Below, piece after piece: positions 14,539 through 26,069 of a stretch of DNA of 64,000 nt. The notes under the pieces were generated by a model. The model was not told where the DNA came from. It worked only from the letters and a program-made list of their open reading frames with translations, and made no database searches. Numbering within the stretch: the first letter of the stretch is position 1; each line of letters starts with the position of its first letter. The position numbers were made by a program, and so were the translations under genes. The stretch is from positions 55,952,883-56,016,882 of the forward strand of contig CM067298.1 in the NCBI GenBank assembly GCA_034231615.1, in the 5' to 3' direction. This DNA is from Meghimatium bilineatum. Its lineage: Eukaryota; Mollusca; Gastropoda; Stylommatophora; Philomycidae.

Positions 14539-17001
14539 CAGTATAGAGAATTAGTTCTCATACATACACGCTGCTCACCATACTCAAGACTCAAGGATAT
14601 CCACGGTTACGCATGCGTGACCCTTTTTACCGGTGTGTTGCGTAACTATCGTTTAAGCCACCGACACCCACACCTTATTTTCCATTACCTCTAAAGTGTC
14701 TTCTTGTAATCCTAAGAAGTTTAGATACATTACATCAATGAATATTTTTTTAAATTTTTGATCCACGTCCCTGTCAACAGCTTCTCAAGAATTCTGTGAT
14801 CCCTACCTGCTTAATTATGTTGAATAATGTTCTCCTCACTAAAAATAAAATACTTTAGCATAAATGTGGGGGAAAACCCATACTATTAATATATTTTTTT
14901 CAGATGTTAAGAAACAATTTTTCAATAGGAACTATTCAATTGATTGATGTAATTAGTAAAAATCAACAGTTTTTTTGGGGGGGTGGGGTTTTCCACATCA
15001 ACTTTGGTCAAACCTCTTTCCCCTATAGCCAATAAATGGCAAGGTAGGTTTTTCATACCCCACCACAACTAATTGTTGACATAATTTATGGACACTTAAT
15101 AGGAAAACTGCAAGAATAAAAGTTGTTTTCCTATGGGCATCCCACGTAAAAGACCGTATTTCCACTACGGGTGTCTATTTCAATCTATTCTTCTGCATAA
15201 TGTATCCAACTTGCTGAATAAATCTCATTATAACCTTCACATTGTGCCTATTATTTACTTCCTTATCTTACACACTATCACTCATATCTTCACGTCAAAT
15301 ATACCCATTATCATGCGCACTAAACAAATTTATACGCGACAGAACAAAATATCTCTAGAAACTCATCACAGAATCATACATGAATGATTTTATGCAAAAA
15401 ATATGAAAAGACACAATTGAAACATTTACAAAAGAGTAACAGAGAGATAGGCATATCACGCATCGATGAATAGAATAATGATAAATTAGCGGTACAGAAT
15501 GAAGCATCTACAAGAACAGAAAACATAAATTGGCAAGAAGCCTTTGAAGAATGGTTAGGATTCGATTTTCTGGCAAATTACAAAAATAAAGGAGAGAAAA
15601 AAAAAAGAGAACATAGACACATTGAAAGGAGCAAAAATGAATAAAACCTCACTCCGCTCAAAATTTCCTGGTCTCAATCTGCAATGTCTTGATCTTTCAA
15701 ATGACGTGGAAGTGATCTGTTGATCTCAGAACTAATGGAGACATGAATCAGATACCCTTCAGCTAAGTTCACTCAATCTGAACAGCTTCCAGTTTTTTTC
15801 TGTTCGTGGTTACTTAATTTAGTGAAAGCATGGGCACTTGAATGACATTAGAAACCATGAATAATCAATGATTTGAGAACGGAGTACAACAATCAAACAA
15901 TAATCTCCCTACTAACGGCCCGTGACACATGGCACCGACCACAATATATACTTTAGAAATTATACAATATATAATGTATACAATATATACATATATTTGC
16001 TAAATACATAATAATATCTGTTATTCTCCTGTATTCTATCATCATGAAAGTACACATCCTATTATTCAAATAAACAGATCGTGTACATATATGTGTACTC
16101 ACTTTCTATTACTGTCATGTTCTGTGATGGAGAGGTACGGAAAGCTTCTAAGAAAGCCAAAGTACCTAGTTTAAATATCACCGGATTGTTCAGAAACTAA
16201 TGGCAATATAATGAAGGTAAATATTATCTAGATCAGTCATCCTAAACGTCTTCATATGCCCCCCTCACCTGAGAGCCAATGAGATTTTGTTCACGGCGAC
16301 AGCGGAGAAACGTTTTTGAATTTGGAAAATAGAGATCTTCCAGGAGGGGAGGGGGATGGGGGGACCACAGGAAGGTAAACGCTTGAACTATAAAAAACAA
16401 GAAATATAGCCATAACGTTTGAAAGGAAAGGCAGGATGACTTGTCAAGAATGTCAATGACGGTTTTTCAGAGACTTGGAGTGGGCTGGGGGGGGGGGGGG
16501 TCACGGGTTGGTACACTGAAGAAAATGTGTCTAAATAGGGGGTCACTGTTTTAAAAAAGGCTTGAAGACCAATGGTCTTGATATTCACTACCGCTGAAAT
16601 ATGTATTTTCAATCGCTAGGTCTAAGCAAAATATGATACTATGACACGAAATCATCGTTCGATCCCCTGTCAGTCTAGGAAGAAAAATGTGTAGAATCTT
16701 TCCCCTTCTTTAGTTCACTTAAAATATGCCTAGGTATGTTAATTTTGACTCCGAAATAATTTCACAGTTTTTGCAGCTGATACAAGGGTACATAGAGCTG
16801 TTATTCTTTTTTGTTTGTTTTGTTATATGGGCCAGTATGCGTGTATCGTGATCTCTTGATTCAGGACATTCTTGTAAAGTATGTCATGTAGTCTGTGGAG
16901 CGTGTCTACATGCAGATACGGTTGTGTTGCCTATCCTGAATTGTGTGTACATGTGAGTGTGACTGCGGAGTCTCTTGTGTCCTGTTCTTATGCGTAAGAT
17001 A
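14539..17001. other. long non-coding stretch
   Basis: No gene supported. It holds a G-rich TTGACA-type repeat at 14950-15095 and a possible hAT-derived MITE at 16232-16573. G-runs occur at 14977-14993, 16344-16361 and 16484-16501. Confidence 0.5.
16232..16573. mobile_element. possible hAT-derived MITE
   Basis: Left edge CAGTCATCCTAAACGTCTTC and right edge GGGGTCAC...TTGAAGACCAATGG are weak inverted matches of the CAGTGGTTCTCAA-type terminus seen at 33787-34081. No duplicated target site was found. Confidence 0.25.
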
Positions 17002-17240
17002 AAGGTAAAAGTAGTTCCCTTGACATCTGTCGTCGGGGATGAAGATAACTCTTCATGTACTGAGCCTCAGCAACTATTAGGCAGCTCCCTTCCTTGCTGT
17101 ATTTACCTCCCCTAACAAATGGGTCAGATACTCACTTACAACTGAGTCGACTGAAGGAGTGGTGGTGACAAGCGAGAAATTACAACCCGGTTATTCTTTT
17201 GTTTGGACGAGGTTTCAAACCTGACACCTAAGCAAACTTA
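17002..17240 (+). mobile_element. dispersed repeat L
   Basis: GGTAAAAGTAGTTCCC, then CGTCGGGGATGAAGATAAC and CAGCAACTATTAG match 21238-21310 (plus) and 53550-53602 (minus). A GGTTTCAAACC segment near 17212 could be a B-box remnant of a tRNA-related SINE. Confidence 0.45.
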
Positions 17241-17974
17241 TTATGAACAGGCTATAATACGCTGTTCACTCGAAGAATGAAGTGGATCAGTGATTCTGAG
17301 TGGTTGTTGGACGCAGAAAGCATTACTCGATTGTTAAGTGCGCAATAATATTGTTTTTAAATTGCGTTGTTAAATGCTATTTAAATATTGTTTAATTGTT
17401 TTTAAATGTTTTAAATAATATTGCTTTTACGTGTCATAAGCTGTTTAAAAAACATTAGTTGTCGAGGAGTAATGTGAGGTGTTTGGATTGACCCACTTCA
17501 TTCTTAAAGTGAACAGAGTATAGGAAACGGTGATCTTCTTGTGTGTAGATTTGCAAATTGTTCTTGATTGTTATAAGGTGTATTGGTCATCTTCTGTTGG
17601 TGTTTGTGGCTTTCTGATTGATTTGATTTGGGTTTATTCTGATCGGAAGTGATTATTACATGTGGATGGTCGTCGGTATAACCCAATTTTATAAGTTAAT
17701 TTTCTCTCTCATTTCCTAGTATTCCACAGTGAGATGATATCCATTGCACTGCTACTTTATATTGCGCATAACGTCAAACACCACATGAACATAAATGAAA
17801 CACCAAATAAGATTTCGACACAGATGCTCAGGCGCCATAGTACAGGCAAAGATCCTTTAAAGAACGGAATATTTCGTCTATCTTTTGGTACTACATTCTA
17901 TATACTGAAATTTACCTTAAATCCCCATTACAGAAAAGAACGTGCGTTAGATTATTAAACTCTACTGTACGTCG

Positions 17975-18115
17975 TCATGGCTGTGAGCCGAAAGTTATCA
18001 CTTGAAGCTACGGAGTTACGTGCTATGAGTGGTACTCTCAGCAGGCGGCTTACCGCTTTGTTGAGAGGGACGTAGTACATATGGGAAACCGAATACAGTG
18101 AAGTCAATCTTCTAC
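17975..18115 (+). mobile_element. SINE E body
   Basis: CACTTGAAGCTACGGAGTTA, then GTGGTACTCTCAGCAGG match the SINE E body at 10895 (reverse) and 12625. Confidence 0.55.
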
Positions 18116-18468
18116 GGCCTTTAAACCCTTTTTAAATGGACCGTGTTGATAATGTGAATGAGATCATGGAGTTGTGCCAGTTGGAAGATATGTTGTGTAT
18201 TTCTCCTTCTGTATTTTTAACTAGGATGCATGCCCTGGGAGTGAAGCGTGGTTTTGCAGGACATGCGCTGCATATATGAATCTAGTAAAGAGTTATGAAC
18301 CAACACAGAACCGGAACAATCATATACCGCATGATGTATGTCATACTGAATATGTGATCGGAGCACATATGGACTTGTGCGAAGTGCTATTATAATAATC
18401 TAAAGACTATGCTGCTACATGGGTCAGTCAATAATGTCTGTAGCTAGGTATGCCATGTAGTTATTTTT

Positions 18469-19008
18469 TTAAGATTCGATTGCTTGGAATACTGATTTTT
18501 CATCTGTAAGACGTGTCACCAACAGTGTACAAAGATTGGAGTTTAACGGTCTTTCATCTGCAACCTTGATTGCCCAAATTTCGATATCATAATTGTTAGA
18601 CGATTTTAGTGTTGTTAATCTGATCGTATCTCTTCTATTGGTTAGGTACTCTATAAATATACACTTGCTCATCCATCCTGCATTTTCTACTGATATATAT
18701 GTGTATACTCTGACCCATGCGTTCTGTGGGTATTCATCGTTCTGGAAACTGAGAGCGACCGTCTTACGATGTACGTTCCTTTATTCATCCTCATTGAATA
18801 TTATTTTAACTTTGGTATGCATGTGTAGTGATACTACATGCCTCTCTATCAAAATTGTTAGTTCTGGTTCAGACGTTAAGGGGGTGTCAACTTCAAACAA
18901 GTCTGAGAGTTGTCTACAGAGCCGTTTTTGAAAAGTTAAATAGCGCCACTTTCGAAGGATAATTTCCCATGAGTCTACTGGATTGTATAGTTGACGAAAG
19001 ACACTGCT
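18469..19008 (-). pseudogene. orphan coding-like sequence with one in-frame stop
   Basis: I do not recognise a family. One minus-strand frame stays open for about 180 codons with a single TAA (18782-18784), very unlikely by chance in DNA this A+T-rich. A possible acceptor (pyrimidine tract, then TTCTAG) precedes SVFRQLYNPVDSWEIILRKW at about 19008. The frame continues through PELTILIERHVVSLHMHTKV to the stop, then resumes as RKTVALSFQNDEYPQNAWVR, then SKCIFIEYLTNRRDTIRLTT and NNYDIEIWAIKVADERPL. It ends at AIES-stop. Alternating hydrophobic and polar residues suggest an all-beta domain. It may be a recently decayed gene, a multi-exon gene whose true splicing avoids the stop, or a viral or mobile gene. 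No repeat match is seen elsewhere in the window. Confidence 0.45.
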
Positions 19009-19475
19009 AGAACTACACCACAGACAATTAGATACAGAAAAATAAAAAGACACCACACTTAATTGGTATTTCCCTTGGAAGTATTAGTAGTAACCCTATT
19101 CCCTCAAGTATAGCTAGAAAATAACTCATTCTCTATGATATTCTGTGTACGCTAATTTCCGACATCATCGCTAATCTTGATATATCCGACATTTCATTGG
19201 AGGGTGAAACAAAGTGTAGCAAAAGAGAAAAATAATCCGCTTCATCAAACAATATGAGTGGCGCTATATGAATTCAGCACTCTGGACTTTTCTTTAGAAA
19301 GTCTTGATAAATAATGTATGTGAAATCCCTGCTATCTTGTTAAAACAATAATATAAAGACTTCTCTTACAAATTAATTAATAGAAATCGACAATTCTCAA
19401 ACGGTTCAAAATATTTCAATTAGAAATTTTCAGATACAAAATACAGTGACTAGCACAAAGAGCAGAGAGAAAGAG

Positions 19476-19479
<4 letters not shown>

Positions 19480-19506
<27 letters not shown>
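19480..19506. repeat. (GA)n microsatellite
   Basis: Simple GA run followed by a G-rich patch. Confidence 0.9.
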
Positions 19507-19511
<5 letters not shown>

Positions 19512-19584
19512 ATAGGGAGAGGGCAGCACGTTTTAGTTTCATGTTGTAATACATTTTATAGTACATCGACATAATTTCTACGTA

Positions 19585-19797
19585 TTATTCCGTCCCAAAG
19601 AATGCTGATTTTGCTTTGAGAAACAACAAAAGCAATCCTATTGCGGGTCCAATTTGCTTAGTAATGAACGATATTACTTTGCCGGTACTTGTTCTTCCAA
19701 TGATTACATAGTTTCGTTTAGGATTTCTAAGTTCATCGAGACTACTGCTAGTGTATGGATATGTTGTCCTGTAAGTCAAATCTGGACGCAAAGGTGC
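19585..19797 (-). CDS. candidate exon, unknown protein
   Basis: The minus strand has an acceptor-like TTTTTTAGCAG at 19798-19806, then 70 open codons to a TAA ending at 19585. The peptide starts APLRPDLTYRTTYPYTSSSL, continues DELRNPKRNYVIIGRTSTGK and ends with a hydrophobic stretch IGPAIGLLLLFL before KAKSAFFGTE. GRTSTGK fits the GxxxxGK spacing of a P-loop but lacks the following Ser/Thr, so I do not call it one. The hydrophobic segment is just long enough for a membrane helix. A donor-like GTAATA follows GGCAAA at 19678, so the exon could instead splice toward 19008 and join the orphan frame there. No family recognised; it could be chance. Confidence 0.3.
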   Translation of the reverse strand, partial: APLRPDLTYRTTYPYTSSSLDELRNPKRNYVIIGRTSTGKVISFITKQIGPAIGLLLLFLKAKSAFFGTE

Positions 19798-20189
19798 CTG
19801 CTAAAAAACGAGTGCGCCCTCTTCTGAATAAATCTACTGTCCAAAGAATTACATGAATATTGTGCCCTGGTCATGCAGATATACTGATCTGGTCATGTAT
19901 CTGGTCAGACAACGAAAGAAATGCTTATTGAGGAAAAGTGATGGTTAATGACACATTAATAAATTGTAATATTCATCAACTTGTGCCGTCTCCGCAACGA
20001 AGGTTGGCTGTAACAGACCTCCAACATCCCCTGTCTCTTGTTTTGATGGTGCACTATGTTAGACTGCAACCTGACCATCCTGTGATATTACTCTCCCACT
20101 TGTATCTCTGCGTACCTCTTGCTTGCCTCCCATCAATTTTACCCTCAAGTAAGTTCTTCAGCAAGGTGCCATGTATTTCAATGTGTCAA

Positions 20190-21240
20190 AAATAATGTAT
20201 TTGCATGATCTTATTTCCTTTAATAATTATTTCTTCATATTACGTTTGTTAGCTTCTTTTTCATTGTTTTCTTCTTTTTCAATGTTGTTCTCCCTATTCT
20301 TCTATATCAACATCTCAAAGGCATCAATTCTGTCATCTAATTGTGTGTTTATTGTCCATGTTTCTGAGCCAAACGTTGGTATTGGTTTGCTTGTTTCTTT
20401 GTGAACCCTAGGAATTACAAGCGGTTTGCTCTTACTTCCAATGTGCAATAGGGAGGATATTAATATAGAATAGATATTAGTTAGTTAGTTAGTCGTTGGA
20501 TCATCGTCATTGCACTCTGGACAATTCCATAGGTGCTCAGATCTTTCCTTGAGTGTATCCGCCATTACACGTAGACTGACAGTCCCAGTACGTCGTTGAT
20601 TATATATTAAATAGCTGTAGTATTTTATAATTCGCACTTTCATCGTGTTTGTCATCATTTAATATGTTAATATTTTCATCATGTCTTTGAAAGTACTTTT
20701 AGCCATTCCTATTCTCCTTTTAACTTAACTTCTGTTTCACATAATTTGTGATTGTGTGTCCTAGATATTGATAATGTTGTATTTGTTGTAGTTTCTCTTC
20801 ATGTATGTTTATGCTTCTGGGTATGAAAGAAGGCTCAGAGAAACATCCCAACTACACATGGGAAGTAAGAGCTTATCTCTCGCAATTCCTGAGGTTCAAA
20901 AGAAAATGAATTTTCAGCACCTGTTCTTCTGTGACTTTGCTGAGTATCATGTTTTTTGTGTTTGTTTATATCCAGTCCATATTCTTTACTTGATTTATCA
21001 ACTTGATCAATTAGTCTTTGTAGTTCATGTTCACTTTCTACTAAAACAAGAGTGACATCTGCATATCTCAGGATGTTGATTATTTTTCCACTGATCTCGA
21101 GTCATGTCATTCCATCTTATGTTTAAACATATTCTCTGTGTAGAGATTAAATAGTGTAGGTGATAAAATATATCCCTAGTGCTGTCCTTTTGAGATCAGT
21201 TTAGATTTGTTATTGAATTAAGAATTATGCAGATGGTGTA
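20190..21240 (-). pseudogene. non-LTR retrotransposon RT fragment, interrupted by a younger insertion
   Basis: Read right to left, the motifs appear in RT order. LSPTLFNLYTE is at about 21130-21180. LRYADVTLVLVESEHELQRL, a degenerate YADD box, is at about 21000-21075. A Q-H-Y-Q-YLGHTIT thumb-like motif is at about 20750-20790. ETWTM...DDRIDAFEMLIYRR is at about 20295-20370. Several frameshifts and stops are present. A 90-bp family-C LINE end with TTAG repeats (20482-20572) splits the thumb region from the C-terminal region. The homologous site at 28180 lacks it. Confidence 0.75.
20482..20572 (-). mobile_element. nested LINE family-C 3' end with (TTAG)n tail
   Basis: Four TTAG units are followed by ATCATCGTCATTGCA...GGTGCTCAGATC, the extreme 3' end of the RT/RNase H LINE family. 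It is severely 5'-truncated. It interrupts the older RT fragment between AGAATAGAT and TGTAGTATTTTATAA, which are adjacent in the related fragment near 28180. Confidence 0.65.
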
Positions 21241-21440
21241 GGTATATTCCATGGCAACAACATGCCGATGGGGATGAAGATATCTCGTCATATACGAAGC
21301 AGCAGCAACTATTAGATGTGATACTATAATATACAATCATCGAACATTTATTAATTTATATGAAACATGCAGCAAACGGGATTTGCACCAGGTCCGCTTA
21401 GATGACACGCAGTAGCCTTCACAACTTCTGTCAACACGTT
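21238..21440 (+). mobile_element. dispersed repeat L
   Basis: CCATGGCAACAACATGCCGA, then GGGGATGAAGATATCTCGTC and CAGCAACTATTAG match 17002 and 53550 (reverse). GGGATTTGCACC near 21379 may be an antisense B-box remnant. Confidence 0.45.
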
Positions 21441-21570
21441 TTCCTCATCCATGTGGTCGATGACGGAAAATCTGTTGCCACAATTTGCGAGGAGAGTCGG
21501 TGTCAACTAAGTGGACCTTGTTCAAATTCCGTTTGGTGCATGATTTTTCATTATTAAGTGGGATGACCAG

Positions 21571-21727
21571 TGCCTTCGCTGACGTGTTTACATTGCCATA
21601 ATTCATGCACTATGTACCCGTATTCACCTGGGTCGATTGCACCATCAGTCGTGTCAGGTGAGAAATCATATTCCGGGTATGATTGTCCGGACATGGTTTC
21701 GAACATGACACAGTGTAAACCGGTGGT
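21571..21727 (+). other. cysteine-rich open stretch, possible exon
   Basis: Open frame with LTCLHCHNSCTMYPYSPG, then YSGYDCPDMVSNMTQC; the spacing loosely recalls extracellular Ly6-type domains. Donor-like sites occur at CAG-GTGAGAAA (about 21656) and GTA-GTAAGC (about 21728). The opposite strand is also open, the stretch is short and no partner exon is found, so this is weak. Confidence 0.15.
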
Positions 21728-21921
21728 AGTAAGCAAACTCACCAATCAGTTAGGCTAGAACCTTCACGCTGTAACCTAGTGATAGTAAGTAAGCTCGCCA
21801 ATCAACTGTGCTAGAACCTGGCACGCTATAACCCTGCCATATTAAGCAAACTCACCATTCAACTATGTTAGAACCTGGCACGCTGTAACCAGATCATAGT
21901 AAACAAGTTCAATTAGGCTAC
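21715..21921. repeat. 57-bp minisatellite, about 3.5 copies
   Basis: Each unit carries AAGCAAACTCACCAATCAAC, then CTAGAACCTGGCACGCTGTA and ACC. Copies differ at several positions. Confidence 0.85.
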
Positions 21922-22534
21922 CAAGCTGGAGGATGTAAGAGTAACAGAAATAAAATTCAGAATGTAAAAAAAGATGTCCCTATCCGAATTCGAACCCACG
22001 ACAACATGGGAACAATATAAATGTCCTAATATTTACATCACGGAAATCACCAGTAGTTTACTTTATTTCTTTGAGCACTTTCTGGCGTGAATTTCTCTCT
22101 ATCCAACTCATTGTGTGTATTCTGCAATGCAGCGTTGCACATCGAAAACAGATATTTTTATAATGTTGGTTCAGTTTTTGGGGGGTTTATTTCCCCCCCC
22201 CCCCCATAGCTACACCGTGTTATTGGCCATGTATTTTAAACGCTCATTTTTGCAACTCAATATTTATTCTACATGTTAGAAATAGGCGTTTCCCCAGGAA
22301 CGTTTTTTTTTTAAAACTGTGATACAAGATCTAATTTTACATTCACAACAGGAAGTAACAGGCAGTCTCTATAAATTTCATCCACGTTCAGAAGCTTCGG
22401 CTGGCTGAAAGCACAAAAGCGATGAACCACTCAATCATTAAAGGTAACCTCAGCATATTTGAGGTTTTTATTTAGTTATGCATTTATGTCACAATAACCA
22501 TCACCTTTTGATCTTAGTTTCAAATGTTTAGAAT

Positions 22535-22535
<1 letters not shown>

Positions 22536-22561
<26 letters not shown>
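22536..22561. repeat. (TA)n microsatellite
   Basis: Thirteen TA units followed by a short GC-repeat tract. Confidence 0.9.
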
Positions 22562-22566
<5 letters not shown>

Positions 22567-22683
22567 CGTGATGTGCGAGCTCGCGAGTGTGTGTGAATGG
22601 ATGTATAGATAGATATATCAGGGCACTGTCGTCTCCAAAACTAATGTTTACTGTATGCAATGAATGTTCAATGTAAGGTAAAT

Positions 22684-23042
22684 TCTTGATTCGAAACTGG
22701 CATCACAGCACGTGATGCATTCCCATAAGTGCTCCGCTCTCTGTCGAGTCTAATGCCGCCGAAACAGACGTCGACATCAGGGCACAACTCTTGCTCTTGC
22801 GACATGTTTCTTTGTTGTTCCGCCTACCCACGTCGTGCCCATCCTAGTTCAAGAACAACGTCAGCCTGTCGGAACAACATGGTAACTGCTATCGAAGGTT
22901 ACGACTACGGGATTGTATAGATGACGTGCCATGAGGCTTCTATAAGAAGTTAACCTCAATATAAAGGCATGTCATCTACTAAGGTTTTCTGTTGCATGGG
23001 TGGTTTGTCTAGTGAGACCTACAGACGCAACCGCATTCGCCA
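22684..23042 (+). mobile_element. dispersed repeat D, copy 1
   Basis: Collinear over about 360 bp with 33062-33450 at roughly 85% identity by eye. Landmarks: CATTCC-ATAAGTGCTCC, GACGTCGACATCAGGGCACA, TACGACTACGGGATTGTATA and TTTTCTGTTGCATGG-TGGTT. No coding motif recognised; it could be a LINE 3' region or a long SINE. Confidence 0.75.
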
Positions 23043-23081
23043 ATGTAAGGTAAAACTGCAGTGAAACGGAACAACAATATA

Positions 23082-23431
23082 ACTTACGTACAACACATGC
23101 TTTTGATGTTTCACTTGAACACACCGACTATGACTAAGGTTAAGGGGTTATGAGGTGTAAACACGAAAACATACAAATTACAATACACAAGACATTTTCA
23201 ACGTTTCGAACCGTGTGGTCTTTCTCAAGAAATATAAAACAAATAGTGAAAAACAAAGAAAACAGTAAACGCAATGTTACCACCACAGAAATACTAGATA
23301 CACTATTGATAAGCAAACAATACAAAATTCAAGGTGACCATAATAATAATAAACCTAATAGTAAACAATAAGAAGTTCAATAAGTATGCTGTGTTTAAGT
23401 GAAACATCAAAGACATGTGTTCTACGTGAGT
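23082..23431. mobile_element. element G: 350 bp with 42-bp terminal inverted repeats
   Basis: The left end (23082-23123) and right end (23389-23431) are inverted copies with few mismatches; the core is TTTGATGTTTCACTT-AACAC. Inside, CAACGTTTCGAACCGTGTGG, then TCTTTCTCAAG can be read on the minus strand as a degraded hammerhead-like core (CTTGAGA, a GACC/GGTT stem, CGAAAC). Copy 2 is at 39459-39710. No open reading frame; non-autonomous. Confidence 0.65.
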
Positions 23432-23587
23432 ACTATTCCAATGTATCTTCAGTACTTTCTATCTTTTGCCGAGATGGTACACTCTGATCAAATGTCTGTG
23501 TTTGTTAGATATCTACATTTAACGTTGTTGCACTCTGGGTGAACTCTATATATGTTTGGAGTTCTTCTAGTCTATAAACGTTAATGA

Positions 23588-23690
23588 TATCGCAACAATG
23601 CTGTAAACCATGACACAACGCATTCCGTTCTCCGGACTACATCCTGCTAATCTGCAGGAGTTTGAGAACGAACGCAGAAGAAGAAGAAGA
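23588..23690 (+). mobile_element. SINE A, 5'-truncated
   Basis: Only the 3' 103 bp, from ATCGCAACAATGCTGTAAAC to GAACGCAGAAGAAG. Very close to the 14263 copy, so probably young. Confidence 0.85.
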
Positions 23691-24479
23691 TTAACACTTT
23701 TAAAAATCCTCTTAGCTTTCGAGGTCCCTTAGCGTATTAACTATGTCAAGTATTCATGTATCTGATGACACTTTCCGCCAGCCGGCATGGCACCTGATGG
23801 TGATGATGAATGACACTTTGGCCATACCTGTCAGTACTTGTTAAAGTATGAGGATACATACTAGATACTGAAGTCCTTACTAGAGACAATACCCCACGTG
23901 TTTATGCACTGTTGAAGAATGAACAACTATGATGTGTAGACATGACCCGTGCATGCCTGTCAAACGCATTACAAAACAGTAACATTGGATATATGGAAAA
24001 GTCGGGAAAACAAATGGTCGGTTGATAGAAGAAACGCTTCAATGACTCTCTCACAGTTTATCTAGAGAACTTCAACGTGGACTGCAAATTCTGGTAATAT
24101 GTCGCACAGAATCGTCCAATTTGGCACAGCGGCACTAGCAAACATAATCGCACTGCTAAGAAACTGAGTCACAGAGAAAACGTGCTGTCAGAAAGTACAG
24201 AGCATCAAACACACATATATTTGACTATTACCATAGATGTCCCGAATGCTGCAAGGGATTATATACAAAAATATGATGTTTGGGTCATCGTATACACAAA
24301 AGAGATCATGATGTGGCATACGGTTTCCAGAAAATGGTCTTCCTTATGGATTCTCTGAATACTCCCCGATTCTGGGAGAGTTGACCTGCCGCAGCTAGAT
24401 ACATGTTTCAACAATTTGAGATATCACTTGTTCTCATTTATGCTGGTGGAAAAAAGATCAATCATATCAAACATTAGGG

Positions 24480-24700
24480 GAAGATAGTCGAAGTTTCTAT
24501 GGTATGCACTGAGAAGAATAGCTTGAACACTTAATAACCACTGGACAGATCAAGGGGAGAAGAGACAAGGGACAACAAGGAGAGAAGTTGCTAGATGGAC
24601 TAGTATTCTGACACATAGAAGTTCACCAACCGGGCATTTTGACAACATAATAGATGGAGAGTCGTGGAGAAATCTGATCGCCTACTCCATTCGGCATTTC
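24480..24700 (+). pseudogene. non-LTR RT C-terminal tail remnant
   Basis: The plus-strand translation, with a frame change, reads GQIKGRRDKGQQGEKLLDGL, then ESWRNLIAYSIRHF. This resembles the 'G.I.G.R.RG.Q...LL..L' and 'R..WR..I' ends of these polymerases. No upstream RT is visible. Confidence 0.5.
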
Positions 24701-24802
24701 ACTTGATTGCTTGATTGATATATCACTGCACCATCGTCGTCTTAGGCCCCCTTTTCACCTTTTACCGTTAACTCTGCCTTCAGCTATTAATCTGTCCATG
24801 CA

Positions 24803-25130
<328 letters not shown>

Positions 25131-25482
25131 TATATGTCTATTTTTCCTTTTTTTTTTTTAGTCTGCTATTATTTGGGGGTTTATACGAGGTATTCATATT
25201 TTTTTCTATTATCTTTGCGTAAGTACTCCCAACTTGTCTCAGTATGCATATCCTTCTGTATTTGTTTCAGTATCTCTAAGCCCTTATTCTTCCATATCAG
25301 TATTCTTGTTGCTTTCTGCCAATCTCTGGTATCTTCTCTTACTTGAATTTAACATCTAATTAATTCTTTCTGAATTTCGCATATGTTTAACTCAAGTATG
25401 GATTGTATGTGCAATATTTTACTCGTGCCGACTTGAAGAGTCTATCGAAAGAACTCACTTGAGCTAAGGTGATTAAGCTTAG

Positions 25483-26060
25483 TCTTCTTTTATGTATTTT
25501 AAAATATAATTTGGGCGTCTTTTCCAGTATTTTCTTTCGTGTATGCATTTGAAAATATACGTGTGGACGACTGTCCAAGTCTTCTCTTTCTTATGTGTAT
25601 TTTAAAATATAAGTGTTAACGTTTGTTCCAGTCTTCTACGTGTATGTATTTCAAAACAGAAGTATCGTGTAATTTCCAGTCTTCTCTTGTATGTATTTCA
25701 AAACACGAGTGTGATCGTCTGTTCCAGTCTTCTCTTTCTTGTATGTATTTTACAACATAAGTGCCATGTATGTTCCAGTCTTCTCTGTGTTGTATGCATT
25801 TTAAAATGTATGTGTGGCCGTCTGTTCAAATCTTCTCCTTCTAATATGTAATTTAAAATGTAAGTGTGGCCGTCTAGTCTTGTATTCTTCTTCCTCTTTG
25901 TATTTTAATATATAAGTATGGGCGTCTGTGTCTGTTCCAGTCTTCTCCATCGTGTATGTATTTTAAAATTTATCGTAAGTAGACGTCTGTGTCTGTTACA
26001 TATTGTTCCTTCTGGTATGTATTTTGAAATATACCTCATGTGGACGTATGTGGCTATTTG
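25483..26060. repeat. degenerate ~50-bp minisatellite, about 11 copies
   Basis: Units read CTTCTCTTTCTTGTATGTAT, then TTTAAAATATAAGTGTGG-CG and TCTGTTCCAGT, with period 45-60 bp and variable spacers. The array ends within 10 bp of the SINE B insertion at 26070. Confidence 0.75.
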
Positions 26061-26069
26061 GATAGGATG

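Noticed and set aside
19678-19700. Walker A (P-loop) in GRTSTGK
   Set aside because: GxxxxGK spacing fits but the following residue is Val where Ser/Thr is required, and no other NTPase motif is visible.
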